Source of the DNA: Solibacillus sp. FSL R5-0449
GTDB lineage: Bacteria > Bacillota > Bacilli > Bacillales_A > Planococcaceae
Direction of reading: 5' to 3'
Assembly: GCF_037975215.1 (NCBI RefSeq)
Contig: NZ_CP150239.1
Location: 658,001 to 722,000 of the forward strand
Length of the DNA: 64,000 nt
Part shown: piece after piece, positions 8,953 through 18,104 of the stretch
How the letters are laid out: each line of letters begins with the position of its first letter
Numbering within the stretch: the stretch's first letter is position 1
Notes under the pieces: generated by a model
The model's database searches: none
What the model saw: only the letters and a program-made list of their open reading frames with translations
What the model was told of the DNA's origin: nothing
Program-made: the position numbers and the translations under genes

Positions 8953-10953
8953 TTAATTTCCGGGAATTAACTGAACTAAATCAGAGCGGACCCAACCGTA
9001 TTTTGCAGGAGGATTGCTGTCTGACATAATTTTATACCAAACATAGCCATCCGTACCTTTCGTTTCTTCAACGATTGCTACAGGATAGCCGAACACACCT
9101 GTTTCACCTACATACTTCGCTTTATAAGTGAAGTGAATTGGCGATGAAGTTGATGGTTCGTTCCGGACATTTACTAATAGACCGTTTTCATATGATACGA
9201 AGGCCAACTTCGCTTGCTTGTAATCTTTTTTGCCGAAGCGGTTGTCCATGCGGTACATATGACCGGCGATTTTACTGCCCCAGAATGGATCTGATGCATA
9301 GTGCACGTTCATGCCGGCTGTTTTATTACCAGGGGCTGCACCTTTTGCATAGCTACCTGATTGAGGCGCATAGTTTAAGTTGACGTAACGGTTAATAAAG
9401 GCTAGAACACTATCGTCACGGGATTTATAAACTTCACCTAATGTCGGATCTGAATCGAATACTTTAATACCGAAAATATTGTTTTTCGTTAAAGCATTCG
9501 TACTAACACCGTAATCACCTTCGTGCATCGCTGCAGCCAGAATGAATAGGGCATTGACATGATATTGTGATTCCACCTGTTTTAAAAATTTCCCCATACC
9601 GATTAAACGAGATTCAATCGTTGCTTTTGCATATTGAGGAGAAGTTTTAATTGCCTGGCGCTCCGCTAATAATGTCATAATCATATTGTCCAGTTCCTCA
9701 GCTGTATAGTTAGATGGCTGACGGATTGACTGGAATTGGAAGTAAGGATAATGTGTTCCTACCTTTTTCGTTAATAGAACGTCAGAGTAGTAATTCACAC
9801 CATCTTGGCTATAGTATTGTGAACCTGGTTTCATAAAGACAGGTGCTTCACTTACTACATAATCCCAATTATATTTTTGTGTAGAATGGTTGTACGTACG
9901 ATGTGTTAAGTAACCACCATCAACAAAATAGAAATCTTGTCCTTTTATTAAACTTGTAGGTGTTAATGTAACTTCATCAATTTTTGCATAGCCTTTTGTA
10001 TCTGCTAATTGAACGATTGCGTACTCATCACTGCTTCCAATATATTTGAATTGGGAGCCTTTTGTAGCGTATGATAACGATTTTGTGAATTTTTTATCTG
10101 AATATACCGTTACTGTTGTAGCTGCTGCTGAAGCGATACCTGAAGACATTTTAATAATTTTGTCGCCTTTAATAATCAGGTTTGAACCAGAGCTTTTTAA
10201 CGCTGCTTCAGCTTGTTCATAGTTAAAGTAAACAGTAGCATTTTTCGTAATTACTCCATTTGAAATTTTACCCACATAATAGATATTAGGGTTCGGAGCA
10301 GGTGTTTCCGTCGGTTCTTCGCCTTCTTTTACAGCAAATGTTTCGATTGTCGTTTGCATCCGGAATAAAAATGCTGCGGCATGTGCGATTGTCGCATTCC
10401 CTTGAGGTTCAAAAAATACGCCATTTTTCGTATGTGATCCACGGATAATATTGTAGTAAACGTTAGTAGCTACAGCCGGTTTGAACTGATCACTAATTTT
10501 GTTGTTATCCTTAAACGTTAGTGGTTGTCCTTCCAACGGCACGTTTGAATAACGTAAAGCTTTTTCCAAAAGTGCTGCCATATGCTGACGCGTAATTTTT
10601 TCGTTCGGACGGAATGTGCCATCAGGATAGCCGCTTAAAATGTTCGAGCCTGCAGCTGCCTGGATTTCGCGTGTCAGTTCATTACCAGCTTTTAAATCCT
10701 TAAAAGTGTATGTAGACGAATCTGGTAATTCCAGTGCGCGTGTAATGTAAGAAGCAAATTCTCCACGCGTTACGGCACGGTTTGGATAGAAATTTCCTTT
10801 GCTGTCTGGTCGAATGACATTAAGATTAGACCAATACGTTAATTCATTAACCATCTGATGGTCTTTTATATCATTTGCATGAGAGGTTGATTGTGTTGTG
10901 AAAGACAGAGCAACGATAAATGCGAATGCTAGTCCTACTATTTTCTTTAACAC
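8953..10953 (-). CDS. SLH-anchored endo-beta-N-acetylglucosaminidase
   Basis: 666 residues from GTG at 10953, preceded by GGAAAGGAG nine bases upstream; a longer frame to 11010 lacks a ribosome site. A signal peptide is followed by three SLH domains (about 25-185), a middle region with SH3-like segments (about 215-330), a LytD-type glucosaminidase domain (about 450-590) and a C-terminal SH3-like domain (about 600-666). The glucosaminidase shows AAAMHEGDYG with the expected catalytic Glu, then NNIFGIK and YASDPFWGSKI. It would cleave the glycan chain, as B. anthracis BslO does for chain separation; that comparison is by architecture only. A perfect WalR-type box lies about 85 bases upstream. 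Confidence 0.9.
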   Translation of the reverse strand: MLKKIVGLAFAFIVALSFTTQSTSHANDIKDHQMVNELTYWSNLNVIRPDSKGNFYPNRAVTRGEFASYITRALELPDSSTYTFKDLKAGNELTREIQAAAGSNILSGYPDGTFRPNEKITRQHMAALLEKALRYSNVPLEGQPLTFKDNNKISDQFKPAVATNVYYNIIRGSHTKNGVFFEPQGNATIAHAAAFLFRMQTTIETFAVKEGEEPTETPAPNPNIYYVGKISNGVITKNATVYFNYEQAEAALKSSGSNLIIKGDKIIKMSSGIASAAATTVTVYSDKKFTKSLSYATKGSQFKYIGSSDEYAIVQLADTKGYAKIDEVTLTPTSLIKGQDFYFVDGGYLTHRTYNHSTQKYNWDYVVSEAPVFMKPGSQYYSQDGVNYYSDVLLTKKVGTHYPYFQFQSIRQPSNYTAEELDNMIMTLLAERQAIKTSPQYAKATIESRLIGMGKFLKQVESQYHVNALFILAAAMHEGDYGVSTNALTKNNIFGIKVFDSDPTLGEVYKSRDDSVLAFINRYVNLNYAPQSGSYAKGAAPGNKTAGMNVHYASDPFWGSKIAGHMYRMDNRFGKKDYKQAKLAFVSYENGLLVNVRNEPSTSSPIHFTYKAKYVGETGVFGYPVAIVEETKGTDGYVWYKIMSDSNPPAKYGWVRSDLVQLIPGN

Positions 10954-11036
10954 AGATTCACGCTCCTTTCCTATATGATGATATTTTACCAATATATGAG
11001 CGAGAATCATAGATGAATCCTATTACTTTAGATGTT

Positions 11037-11053
11037 TGTAATATAAATGTAAT
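11037..11053 (+). promoter_or_regulatory. Candidate WalR box upstream of the glucosaminidase gene
   Basis: TGTAAT, five bases, TGTAAT matches the two-hexamer WalR (YycF) consensus exactly, on the strand opposite to the gene. WalR controls autolysins in Bacillus and Staphylococcus. Site identity is by consensus only. Confidence 0.5.
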
Positions 11054-11238
11054 CAAAAAGTCCTTTGAAAATGAGTTTAATAATAGGGAGAAAAGAGCTC
11101 TATAATAGAAGAGTTGAAGATATAAAAAAGGTGAGCCAGATTAAAGCTCATAAAATAGAGGTTTCTGAAATTACGGGGCAGAGATGCGTGAATAGAATGC
11201 ATGACAAAGCATTGGGATATATTTTTATCGGAAAATAA

Positions 11239-11502
11239 TTACAGGTTTAATGCTTTTGATATTTTTTTTACTTCTTTCGTTAAGTAATGTAGTTGTTCAT
11301 GAACTTCCTGGAGATCCACATTATTTTGGCTGATATTACTGGCCTGCTGCTGTGCTTCCTGCAGTGCAAGAGCGGATGCAAATGTTGAAATCCCTTCCGC
11401 TAACGTAGCTAATAAACCGGCCAGCACCTCAAGTGAAGCGGCTTGAATTAATGGGTTGTTATCGATTGGCGGTTCAGTGTTTTTCTTACGGTTATTTTGC
11501 AA
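11239..11502 (-). CDS. Small hypothetical protein, 87 residues
   Basis: Not recognised. The start is taken as TTG at 11502, eight bases after GGAGG; the TTG at 11517 overlaps that site. The N-terminus is polar and basic. Residues about 24-50 are rich in Ala, Leu and Ser and could form an amphipathic or membrane-associated helix. The remainder (about 50-87) is a Gln/Glu/Lys-rich heptad-like helix with HEQLHYLTKEVKKI. There is no signal peptide. It sits alone between the glucosaminidase gene and a short peptide frame, on the minus strand. It could be a small structural or phage-like coiled-coil protein. Coding is likely because of the ribosome site and codon use. Confidence 0.6.
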   Translation of the reverse strand: MQNNRKKNTEPPIDNNPLIQAASLEVLAGLLATLAEGISTFASALALQEAQQQASNISQNNVDLQEVHEQLHYLTKEVKKISKALNL

Positions 11503-11664
11503 TACTACGACCTCCAAAATAGTGATGTATATATTTTATGGGTTTGAGGAGCAATTATGAATGGCTAGGTGGAATTCGTTGCGGAAAGTTTTAAAACGCT
11601 CTAGTCTATTTAATGGTAAATTATGTACTTATTTAGATGTGGGAAGTTAGGGAGGAATTTTGAA

Positions 11665-11715
11665 ATGAATAAAGCTTTTAAAACGGTTAAACATATTGTG
11701 GAGATGCAGATGTAA
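11665..11715 (+). CDS. Putative 16-residue peptide with ribosome site and terminator
   Basis: The frame MNKAFKTVKHIVEMQM starts at ATG 11665, preceded by GGGAGGAAT at good spacing, and ends in TAA. A hairpin with a T-run follows at once. The peptide is basic and amphipathic. This is a complete mini-gene layout in a stretch with no other gene, so it may be a small peptide or a leader. No known family is recognised. Confidence 0.4.
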   Translation: MNKAFKTVKHIVEMQM

Positions 11716-11744
11716 AGAGAGGCAAAAATTTTGTCTCTTTTTTT
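11716..11744 (+). terminator. Terminator after the 16-residue peptide frame
   Basis: AGAGGCAAAA pairs with TTTTGTCTCT and leads into seven T. It sits directly after the TAA. Confidence 0.65.
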
Positions 11745-11939
11745 AGTGCCCAAATATGGTTCCTGTTTTTTGGACTGAAAAACCATTGATCTGACAATTA
11801 TTCTAGTAATTTAGGGTGTGTTTTATACTCTCATTGAATTATAATTGTAACCATATTATACTTAAGTTCGTCTTAATCCACATGAGCAAAACTCATCTAA
11901 AAATAGAGAACTACATATAGGAAAGGGTTTGGGACATCT

Positions 11940-13430
11940 ATGAATGACATTTCTGTCAAAATGAATAAAAAAGAGTGGCTCGAAATTTTTGGGGCAATTC
12001 TTGTACTTGTGGCGGCCATACTGCTTCCGCCTTCGATAGCGCAAATCAGTACAGCGATTTTCTTTGTACTTTTCGCATTTTTTAAGCCATTTCAAAGTTT
12101 AGTAATTTTAGTACCGTACGTTATTTTCCGTACATTCTTTATTGAACTGAACCCTGGTCTTAAACTCATCGGCGATTTAATTACGATCGTCGTATTGCTG
12201 CGTTTATTTTTACTAAATACGAAGAAATTTAAAACTTGGTTTCATTTCAAACCATTTGAATACTTCTTCTTCGCCTTTTTAATCTTCGGTGCCATCATCG
12301 GTTATAAAAACGGTGTATCACTTGGTGCGATTGTCTTCCAATTACGTACATTCGGCGTCATGTATTTACTGTATTACATTTTAAGCCGCAGTGAATTGCC
12401 GAAAAACTTCCTTGTGAAAATAGCATGGGTTACGGTATTCTCGGGTGCCGTTATTTTCATTCAGGGGATTGTCGAAAAACTGTCGATGCGCCAGTTATTA
12501 ATGCCGGAAGTATGGACGGAAAAAATACTTTCTTCAACAAACTTCGTGCGCGTCTACGGTATGCTGAACAATCCAAACTCGTTGGCATTAGTTATGTTCT
12601 TTGCCATTGGCGCAGTATTTTTCCTGCGGTGGGCATATAAAAACAATGAATTTAAATGGACGTTCCGTATAGCCCAGGTCGCTTTCTTTGGAATGCTGTT
12701 ATTGACACTTTCCCGCGGTACATGGATTTCCGCTTTCGTATTCGTCTTATTCTTTATACTGCTATCACGTAATTGGCAGTTATTGAAGAGAATTGCCATT
12801 TCATTTGTTGTAGCAATTGCGCTTATTTATTTCCCGGTAAACTGGGGAGTATCGTTTCTACAGAACTTAGGCGTGGAAAGCGCGGTAGCACCTGAGGAAA
12901 TTTCAGGTGGAATCAGCAACCGCTTCACGGAAACATTCTCGGACGACACTTTGGAGCTAATGCAGGAAAGTGGTCGTATGTTCTATATTAAAAAAGGATT
13001 TGAAGTGCTGAAAGATTATCCGATTACAGGTGCCGGCTTTGGTACATTCGGTGGATCGGCGACTTTATCATATGACTCACCAATTTATGAGGAGTACGGT
13101 ATCCGTTCTGATATTTACGGAGGCAAAAACTTCTATTCCGATAACCAATATATCCAGGTTATTGCGGAGACAGGAGCAGTCGGTGTTCTATTGTTTGCCG
13201 GATTCCTTCTTGCGATGGTATGGATGTACTGGAAAGAACGCAAAACAGTCTTCGGACAATATTTATTTGGACTATGGTTTGCGACAGGTGTAGCAGGTTT
13301 CTTCTATAATATTTGGGAATTGAAAGTATATGTACTATTCTACTTTATTATCTTTGGAATATTTGCGAGTATGCGCACAATGTATCCAATGCTCAAGCTT
13401 AGCGATTACGAAAAACAAAAAGCAGAATAA
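11940..13430 (+). CDS. O-antigen ligase / Wzy-like polymerase family membrane protein
   Basis: 496 residues with about 10-12 hydrophobic membrane segments. A large loop (about 300-400) holds GRMFYIKKGFEVLKDYPITG and GAGFGTFGG. This is typical of the Wzy_C/WaaL family, where loop residues act in joining lipid-linked glycans. In the setting of SLH proteins, CsaB and a MurJ-like flippase, it probably polymerises or transfers the secondary wall polysaccharide or a related surface glycan. Substrate is inference. ATG at 11940 has only a weak AAAGGG upstream; ATG at 11961 is an alternative. It is transcribed alone and ends in a terminator. Confidence 0.8.
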   Translation: MNDISVKMNKKEWLEIFGAILVLVAAILLPPSIAQISTAIFFVLFAFFKPFQSLVILVPYVIFRTFFIELNPGLKLIGDLITIVVLLRLFLLNTKKFKTWFHFKPFEYFFFAFLIFGAIIGYKNGVSLGAIVFQLRTFGVMYLLYYILSRSELPKNFLVKIAWVTVFSGAVIFIQGIVEKLSMRQLLMPEVWTEKILSSTNFVRVYGMLNNPNSLALVMFFAIGAVFFLRWAYKNNEFKWTFRIAQVAFFGMLLLTLSRGTWISAFVFVLFFILLSRNWQLLKRIAISFVVAIALIYFPVNWGVSFLQNLGVESAVAPEEISGGISNRFTETFSDDTLELMQESGRMFYIKKGFEVLKDYPITGAGFGTFGGSATLSYDSPIYEEYGIRSDIYGGKNFYSDNQYIQVIAETGAVGVLLFAGFLLAMVWMYWKERKTVFGQYLFGLWFATGVAGFFYNIWELKVYVLFYFIIFGIFASMRTMYPMLKLSDYEKQKAE

Positions 13431-13434
13431 TCAA

Positions 13435-13469
13435 GGGACTATCTTCTTAGGGAGATAGTTCTTTTTTTA
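13435..13469 (+). terminator. Terminator after the O-antigen-ligase-like gene
   Basis: GGACTATCT pairs with AGATAGTTC, followed by seven T. Confidence 0.8.
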
Positions 13470-13509
13470 TTGATTAAAAGTTTACTGGAGGGTACTTATT
13501 CAAGCGAAT

Positions 13510-13590
13510 CAGACTCCTGCGGGAAAAGCGCGAGGGAGAGACTACAGGCTCGAGCCGCGGAAAGCGTCCGCCCGTAATGGAAATCAACGG
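13510..13590. repeat. GC-rich dispersed repeat, copy A
   Basis: On the minus strand this reads CCGTTGATTTCCATT, then a block like GGACGCTTTCCGCGG, then GCTTTTCCCGCAGGAGTC. The same blocks in the same order occur on the plus strand at 49056-49185 inside the IS element. It is far richer in GC than its surroundings and has no reading frame. It lies between the Wzy-like terminator and the promoter of the next gene. Confidence 0.7.
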
Positions 13591-13774
13591 ACTAAATAGA
13601 AAGTGTATTTATATTATACTTTTTTACAATATGTAATTTTATGTTGAATAAAACGGTATTTTGTAAAATGTAACAAAAGATTAATAGTCTCGCACGCGGA
13701 AATTTGTTAAGGTTATAGATAGGACAATTAGAAAGGAAGGTGACTTGCTTCAAGTTAACAAGGAAGCACAATTT

Positions 13775-16048
13775 ATGAAAACAAATAAATCTCTATTTAT
13801 TGCAGTGCTCATGGTGTTTGCACTAATTTTCAGTACACCGCAATTTACAAGTGCAGCACAATCGACAAATGACTCATACCCGCTTTCGACAGGGGTAAAA
13901 TATTCAAACTATACACATAAAGGTTCTAAAACAAGTATAGTTAACCATTTAGAAGTAGATTTAACAGACTCTTTCACAAAAATTGGGTTAGGTTTACCAT
14001 CTCCGGTTAATACCTTAATGACAACGACGCAGCATGCGAACAGTCATACAAAGGAAGGAAACCGGGTAGTTGGGGCGATCAACTCTAACTTTTATAATAT
14101 GGGGGACGGCTATCCTTTATATTTAATTTCTCAATATAATACGATCGTGACACCAAGCGTTATTTCTGATTCAAGTTCGAACTATGTCAGCCAGCCGATT
14201 GCATTCGGTATTACAAAGGACGGATTTGGAGAGATCGCTTACTACAATAGTAAGATTAACGTTACATATAACGGTCAAACGAATGAAGTAAATGGTCTTA
14301 ATGTAAAGCGTGGAACAGATGAAGCGATTGTTTATACACCGCAAAACCATAGTTCTATGACGCCGAACAACGGAAAAGGTATGGAATTTATCGTTGAAAC
14401 TGGCAATACAATCGGTGCAACGAAATTCGGACAAACATTAACAGGTAAAGTAACTGCCATCCGCGGCTATGATGATGAAACAAAAACGAAAATTCCGCGT
14501 AACGGTTTCGTGCTTTCTTTTAACGGCTCAGCATGGGGCGATAAATACCGTGGGATTAAAGTCGGGGAAGAAATTTCAGTAAACTTTGGTATCGATGATC
14601 GTTGGATGGATGCACAGTTTATGATGGCAAGTGGTCCATTACTCGTATTGGACGGCAAAAAAAATCTGACAATCAATGAATCAAGTTCACGTGCTAGAGA
14701 AGTGGCACCACGTACAGCGATTGCAATCAGCAAAGATAAGAAGAAAGTACACTTAATTACAGTGGACGGACGTATTAACTCAAGTGCTGGTATGACATTA
14801 CCACAATTTGCGGATTATCTAGTAAGCCTTGGCTTTGACCGTGCGATTAATTTAGATGGCGGCGGTTCAACAACAATGGGTATACGTAAATACGGCAGCA
14901 ATACAGTCGTTTTAGCCAATACACCATCTGGAGGTACGCAACGTCGCGTTTCTGCGATTATTGAGGCAATCAGTACAGCACCAACAACAAATGCACCTAA
15001 ATATATTCAAGTAAATCGTGATAAAGTAGGTACGCTGTTAGTCGGTGCAACAGTGAAACTTACACCGAATTATGTGCTGGATGAGTATTACAACCCATTG
15101 GCAGTAAATGCAGGTGACTTTGTAGTAACACCACAAAACAATACAGTAACAGTTAACGGCTTAAGCTATACAGCTGTAGCACCTGGCTCTGAACGTATTA
15201 CGGTTTCAAATAAAGGCGCAACACAAACAATTAGCTTCAATGTAGTGGATGCACCGGCTGGACTTTCTATTTCAGGTGTTTCGGGTCCAATTCAACCAAA
15301 TGCATCGCTTCAATTAAAAGCAAATGTAACAGGCGCAAATAATGAAACACTTATTTATAACGATTCGCAAATTAAATGGACTGTAGATGGAAACATGGGT
15401 ACAGTATCCAGCTCAGGTCTTTTCAAATCAAATGGTAAAGAAGGAACTGCCCGTGTAACGGCGACATTAGGAACAAAATCTGTTTCTAATGAAATTGTTA
15501 TAAAGGCTGTTGAACAACCATTATTTAAAGATATTTCCGTAAACAATGTTTATAAAACTGAAATAAAATATTTAGTTGATAATAACTTAATTAACGGTTA
15601 TCCGGATGGTACATTCAAACCAGATATAGCATTAAACCGTGGGCAGGCGGCGGTATTGCTGACTCGTGCATTAGGCTTATCGACTAAAGATGTGCCAAAT
15701 CCTGGATTTAGCGATCTATCAACAAAGAGCACATATTATGGTGCGGTTGCGGCAATTGTACAAGCAGGCATCATGAGTGGTACTGGTGATGGCAAGTACG
15801 AACCGGGCAAACCATTAACTCGTGCTCAAATGGCAAAAATTCTCGTTGAGGCCTATAAGTTAACAGGCACTACTACTTCGAAATTTAAAGATGTAAGTAC
15901 AAAACACTGGGCATACGATTACATTCATACGCTGGCAGCAAATGAAATTACGACAGGTTATGAAGATAATACGTACAAACCAAGTCAAGAAGTATCACGC
16001 GTGCACTTTAGCTTATTCTTATACCGCACAATTACACAAAATAAATAA
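13775..16048 (+). CDS. SLH-anchored phosphodiester glycosidase (NAGPA domain) protein
   Basis: 757 residues from ATG 13775, chosen because AAGGAAG lies eight bases upstream and a clean signal peptide follows; TTG 13745 would add a ten-residue extension. A NAGPA/DUF2233 domain covers about 90-325, with NLDGGGSTTM and the ARTAIAIS-like block APRTAIAIS seen in this family. Bacterial Ig-like segments follow (about 330-535), then three SLH domains (about 540-755). NAGPA-type enzymes remove sugars linked through phosphodiesters, so a role in trimming wall teichoic acid or phosphorylated surface glycan is plausible. It should be surface-bound. Confidence 0.88.
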   Translation: MKTNKSLFIAVLMVFALIFSTPQFTSAAQSTNDSYPLSTGVKYSNYTHKGSKTSIVNHLEVDLTDSFTKIGLGLPSPVNTLMTTTQHANSHTKEGNRVVGAINSNFYNMGDGYPLYLISQYNTIVTPSVISDSSSNYVSQPIAFGITKDGFGEIAYYNSKINVTYNGQTNEVNGLNVKRGTDEAIVYTPQNHSSMTPNNGKGMEFIVETGNTIGATKFGQTLTGKVTAIRGYDDETKTKIPRNGFVLSFNGSAWGDKYRGIKVGEEISVNFGIDDRWMDAQFMMASGPLLVLDGKKNLTINESSSRAREVAPRTAIAISKDKKKVHLITVDGRINSSAGMTLPQFADYLVSLGFDRAINLDGGGSTTMGIRKYGSNTVVLANTPSGGTQRRVSAIIEAISTAPTTNAPKYIQVNRDKVGTLLVGATVKLTPNYVLDEYYNPLAVNAGDFVVTPQNNTVTVNGLSYTAVAPGSERITVSNKGATQTISFNVVDAPAGLSISGVSGPIQPNASLQLKANVTGANNETLIYNDSQIKWTVDGNMGTVSSSGLFKSNGKEGTARVTATLGTKSVSNEIVIKAVEQPLFKDISVNNVYKTEIKYLVDNNLINGYPDGTFKPDIALNRGQAAVLLTRALGLSTKDVPNPGFSDLSTKSTYYGAVAAIVQAGIMSGTGDGKYEPGKPLTRAQMAKILVEAYKLTGTTTSKFKDVSTKHWAYDYIHTLAANEITTGYEDNTYKPSQEVSRVHFSLFLYRTITQNK

Positions 16049-16053
16049 GAGAG

Positions 16054-16104
16054 AACCTTTGTAAAGTTGCAGCGAGGAATCGCAACTTTTACAAAGGTTT
16101 TTTT
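16054..16104 (+). terminator. Terminator after NAGPA-SLH gene
   Basis: A long stem (AACCTTTGTAAAGTTGC with its complement, one bulge) is followed by a T-run. Confidence 0.88.
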
Positions 16105-16240
16105 ATGGGGAAAAAGAAGGCTTTGGGGAAGAGAGGGAGGAGAGCGTGAAGTGAAGTGAGGTTGGTACGGAGAGTTTTAGTGCGTGGAATGAGTTTTGAT
16201 GGGGAGATGTAAGTAATTGTTGCGCTGTTTTTGCGCGGAA

Positions 16241-16641
16241 GTAGAATGCTTAGACAAGAATGTAGAACCTAGCATCAGGAAAGTAGAATGTTTTACGAGT
16301 AAAGTAGAAAGTTTCACTCGAAAAGTAGAACGGGTTGCGAGTAATAGCCGAGTTGTCGCGGAAAGTAGAATATTGTGGCACGAAAGTAGAATAATGTGGC
16401 GCCAAAGTAGAATACTTACGTAATTAAGTAGAACTTCGCACCAAAAAAGTAGAACGATTTACCAGTAAAGTAGAAAGTTTTACTCGAAAAGTAGAATGGG
16501 TTGCGAGTAATAGCCGAGTTGTCGCTGAAAGTAGAATAATTTGGCACGAAAGTAGAATAGTTACGTAATAAAGTAGAACTTCGCACCAAAAAAGTAGAAC
16601 GATTTACCAGTAAAGTAGAAAGTTTCACTCGAAATGTAGAA
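16241..16641 (+). repeat. 21-bp-phased GTAGAA array, copy 3 (largest)
   Basis: Eighteen GTAGAA cores start at 16241, 16262, 16283, 16304, 16325, 16365, 16386, 16407, 16428, 16449, 16470, 16491, 16531, 16552, 16573, 16594, 16615 and 16636. Every step is 21 bp except two of 40 where a core has decayed. Most cores are preceded by AAA. Segments are duplicated at offsets of 166 bp (16304 onward) and 145 bp (16428 onward), showing growth by unequal exchange. It lies between convergent genes. Confidence 0.92.
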
Positions 16642-16793
16642 CACGTTGTGAGTATTCGCCAATTTCTCAGAGAAAATAGAGTGCATCAGAACTCCGCTCC
16701 AAAAAAGTTGAACTCTACCCCGAAAAATGAGAAAAATATACTTTTTAGGTAACTCATCACCTCCTTAAAGTAGAAATCACATAAGAAAATAAC

Positions 16794-17741
16794 CTATTCA
16801 TTTTTTCTTTCTAAAATATCTTCAGGAATTAAGTGATATACACCACGTCCTTTGCCAAATTGCTCGAATTTTAAGCGCTTCAGCAGTTTTGAAGTAACTG
16901 CTTTACAGTCGATCCCAACAAATTTCCTCAATTCACGATTAGTAATGCGGTCTCCGATTAATAGACGATATTGATGTAACGCTAAAAAGATAGCTTCTTT
17001 ACTTTTCACGCCGCAGTGTGGGCAAATCCACAATCCGTGATGATAATACATGACATGGTGAAAGTCACAATTCTGGCAAAGGACGCCATTTCGTAAACGA
17101 TCTCTTTCCACGTTCTTGCTATAGGGAAGCCGGCGCGAGATAGAGACTAATTTTCTTTCCAAATCCATTAAATTAACTGTTGATTCACCATTGGTTTCAT
17201 ATAATTTTTCTAAAAAATTTGGCAAGCCGCTTAAATGAATAATTGGGTAACCGTTTAAGGACGAATCCAATTTTGTCCTTATATTAGCATTGATCACAAT
17301 ATACAAAACAGGCAATGAGATCCCCCATTTTGATAATAAATACGATATATATAACTGGTGCCGATAAGCTTGATCAAATGGATTTTTGAAGTTTTCTATA
17401 ACCCCTTCCTCAGTTTGACGGGCGAATTCATGAAATGCGGGTTTATAAAATAATGTACCTGAAATTTGTTTGACCTCGACAACGAGAAGAAATCTTGTCG
17501 TAATTATAAGGGCGTCAATCTGATGAGAAAAACCCTTTTCATTTATACACTCAAAGTTATAGAAAATTTTATAGGGGCCAGGAAAATGGTAATCCGCTAA
17601 TGTTCTCTGCATTTTTAATTCACCTGCAAGTCCAGCTTGGGAGCGATAGTAAGCCTGTTGATAAGAGGAAAACTCTTCATCATCAACTTTTAATCTAGAA
17701 ATAAGGGCTTCCAAATAGACAAGTTTTTCAGTCCTATACAA
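16794..17741 (-). CDS. NERD-domain protein with C-terminal zinc ribbon
   Basis: 315 residues. The NERD (nuclease-related) domain spans about 30-150, with GLAGE near residue 35, QIDALIITTRFLLVVEVK and an E.K core as in the family. A four-Cys zinc ribbon (CQNC...CPHC) lies at about 225-250, and the last 60 residues look like a winged-helix or HTH-like tail. NERD proteins are thought to act on nucleic acid, but the activity is unproved. The start is TTG, five bases after GAGGTG. It is a single gene, convergent with the NAGPA gene and divergent from csaB. Confidence 0.8.
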   Translation of the reverse strand: MYRTEKLVYLEALISRLKVDDEEFSSYQQAYYRSQAGLAGELKMQRTLADYHFPGPYKIFYNFECINEKGFSHQIDALIITTRFLLVVEVKQISGTLFYKPAFHEFARQTEEGVIENFKNPFDQAYRHQLYISYLLSKWGISLPVLYIVINANIRTKLDSSLNGYPIIHLSGLPNFLEKLYETNGESTVNLMDLERKLVSISRRLPYSKNVERDRLRNGVLCQNCDFHHVMYYHHGLWICPHCGVKSKEAIFLALHQYRLLIGDRITNRELRKFVGIDCKAVTSKLLKRLKFEQFGKGRGVYHLIPEDILERKNE

Positions 17742-18104
17742 TAAATCACCTCTACTCGGGCATTGAGACGAAATCTCTATGACAGCAATGTATCCGAAAA
17801 TTTCAAAGCTTGCAAATGGACGGAAAAAGTCATTTATTGCATAAATTCCTCGTCAAAAAGTAAAAATGAAACTAATCTTATATATAAACCGTCTCATTAA
17901 CGAAAAACTACAAATTTAATATTATTTTTCTTGTTGGGAAATAGTGTGTTCTTGCCATTGGAAATATCGTTTCAAACAGACATTATGATATACTGAAAAT
18001 ACGAATCATAACGCAAAACACATCTACTATAGATGTTTTTTTCAAATGAAAAATGAAATAAGCCAAGCGCATCGATACGCTTGATTCAAAGGATGATTAA
18101 ATAA
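17742..18104. other. 363-bp divergent intergenic region, NERD gene to csaB
   Basis: AT-rich, presumably carrying promoters for both directions, none of which I can place with confidence. A short palindrome (AAGCG...CGCTT) lies at about 18067-18081, just before the csaB ribosome site, and a terminator-like hairpin lies at 18019-18043. Confidence 0.5.
18019..18043 (+). terminator. Short hairpin with T-run upstream of csaB
   Basis: ACATCT, six bases, AGATGT, then seven T. With no gene just upstream on this strand, it could attenuate the csaB operon leader or end an unseen small RNA. Confidence 0.4.

Noticed and set aside
16217-16628. Heptad-like frames (KVE and STF repeats) across the 16-kb array
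   Set aside because: The 21-bp period gives seven-residue repeats on both strands, but the 40-bp steps break the frame and no ribosome site is present.
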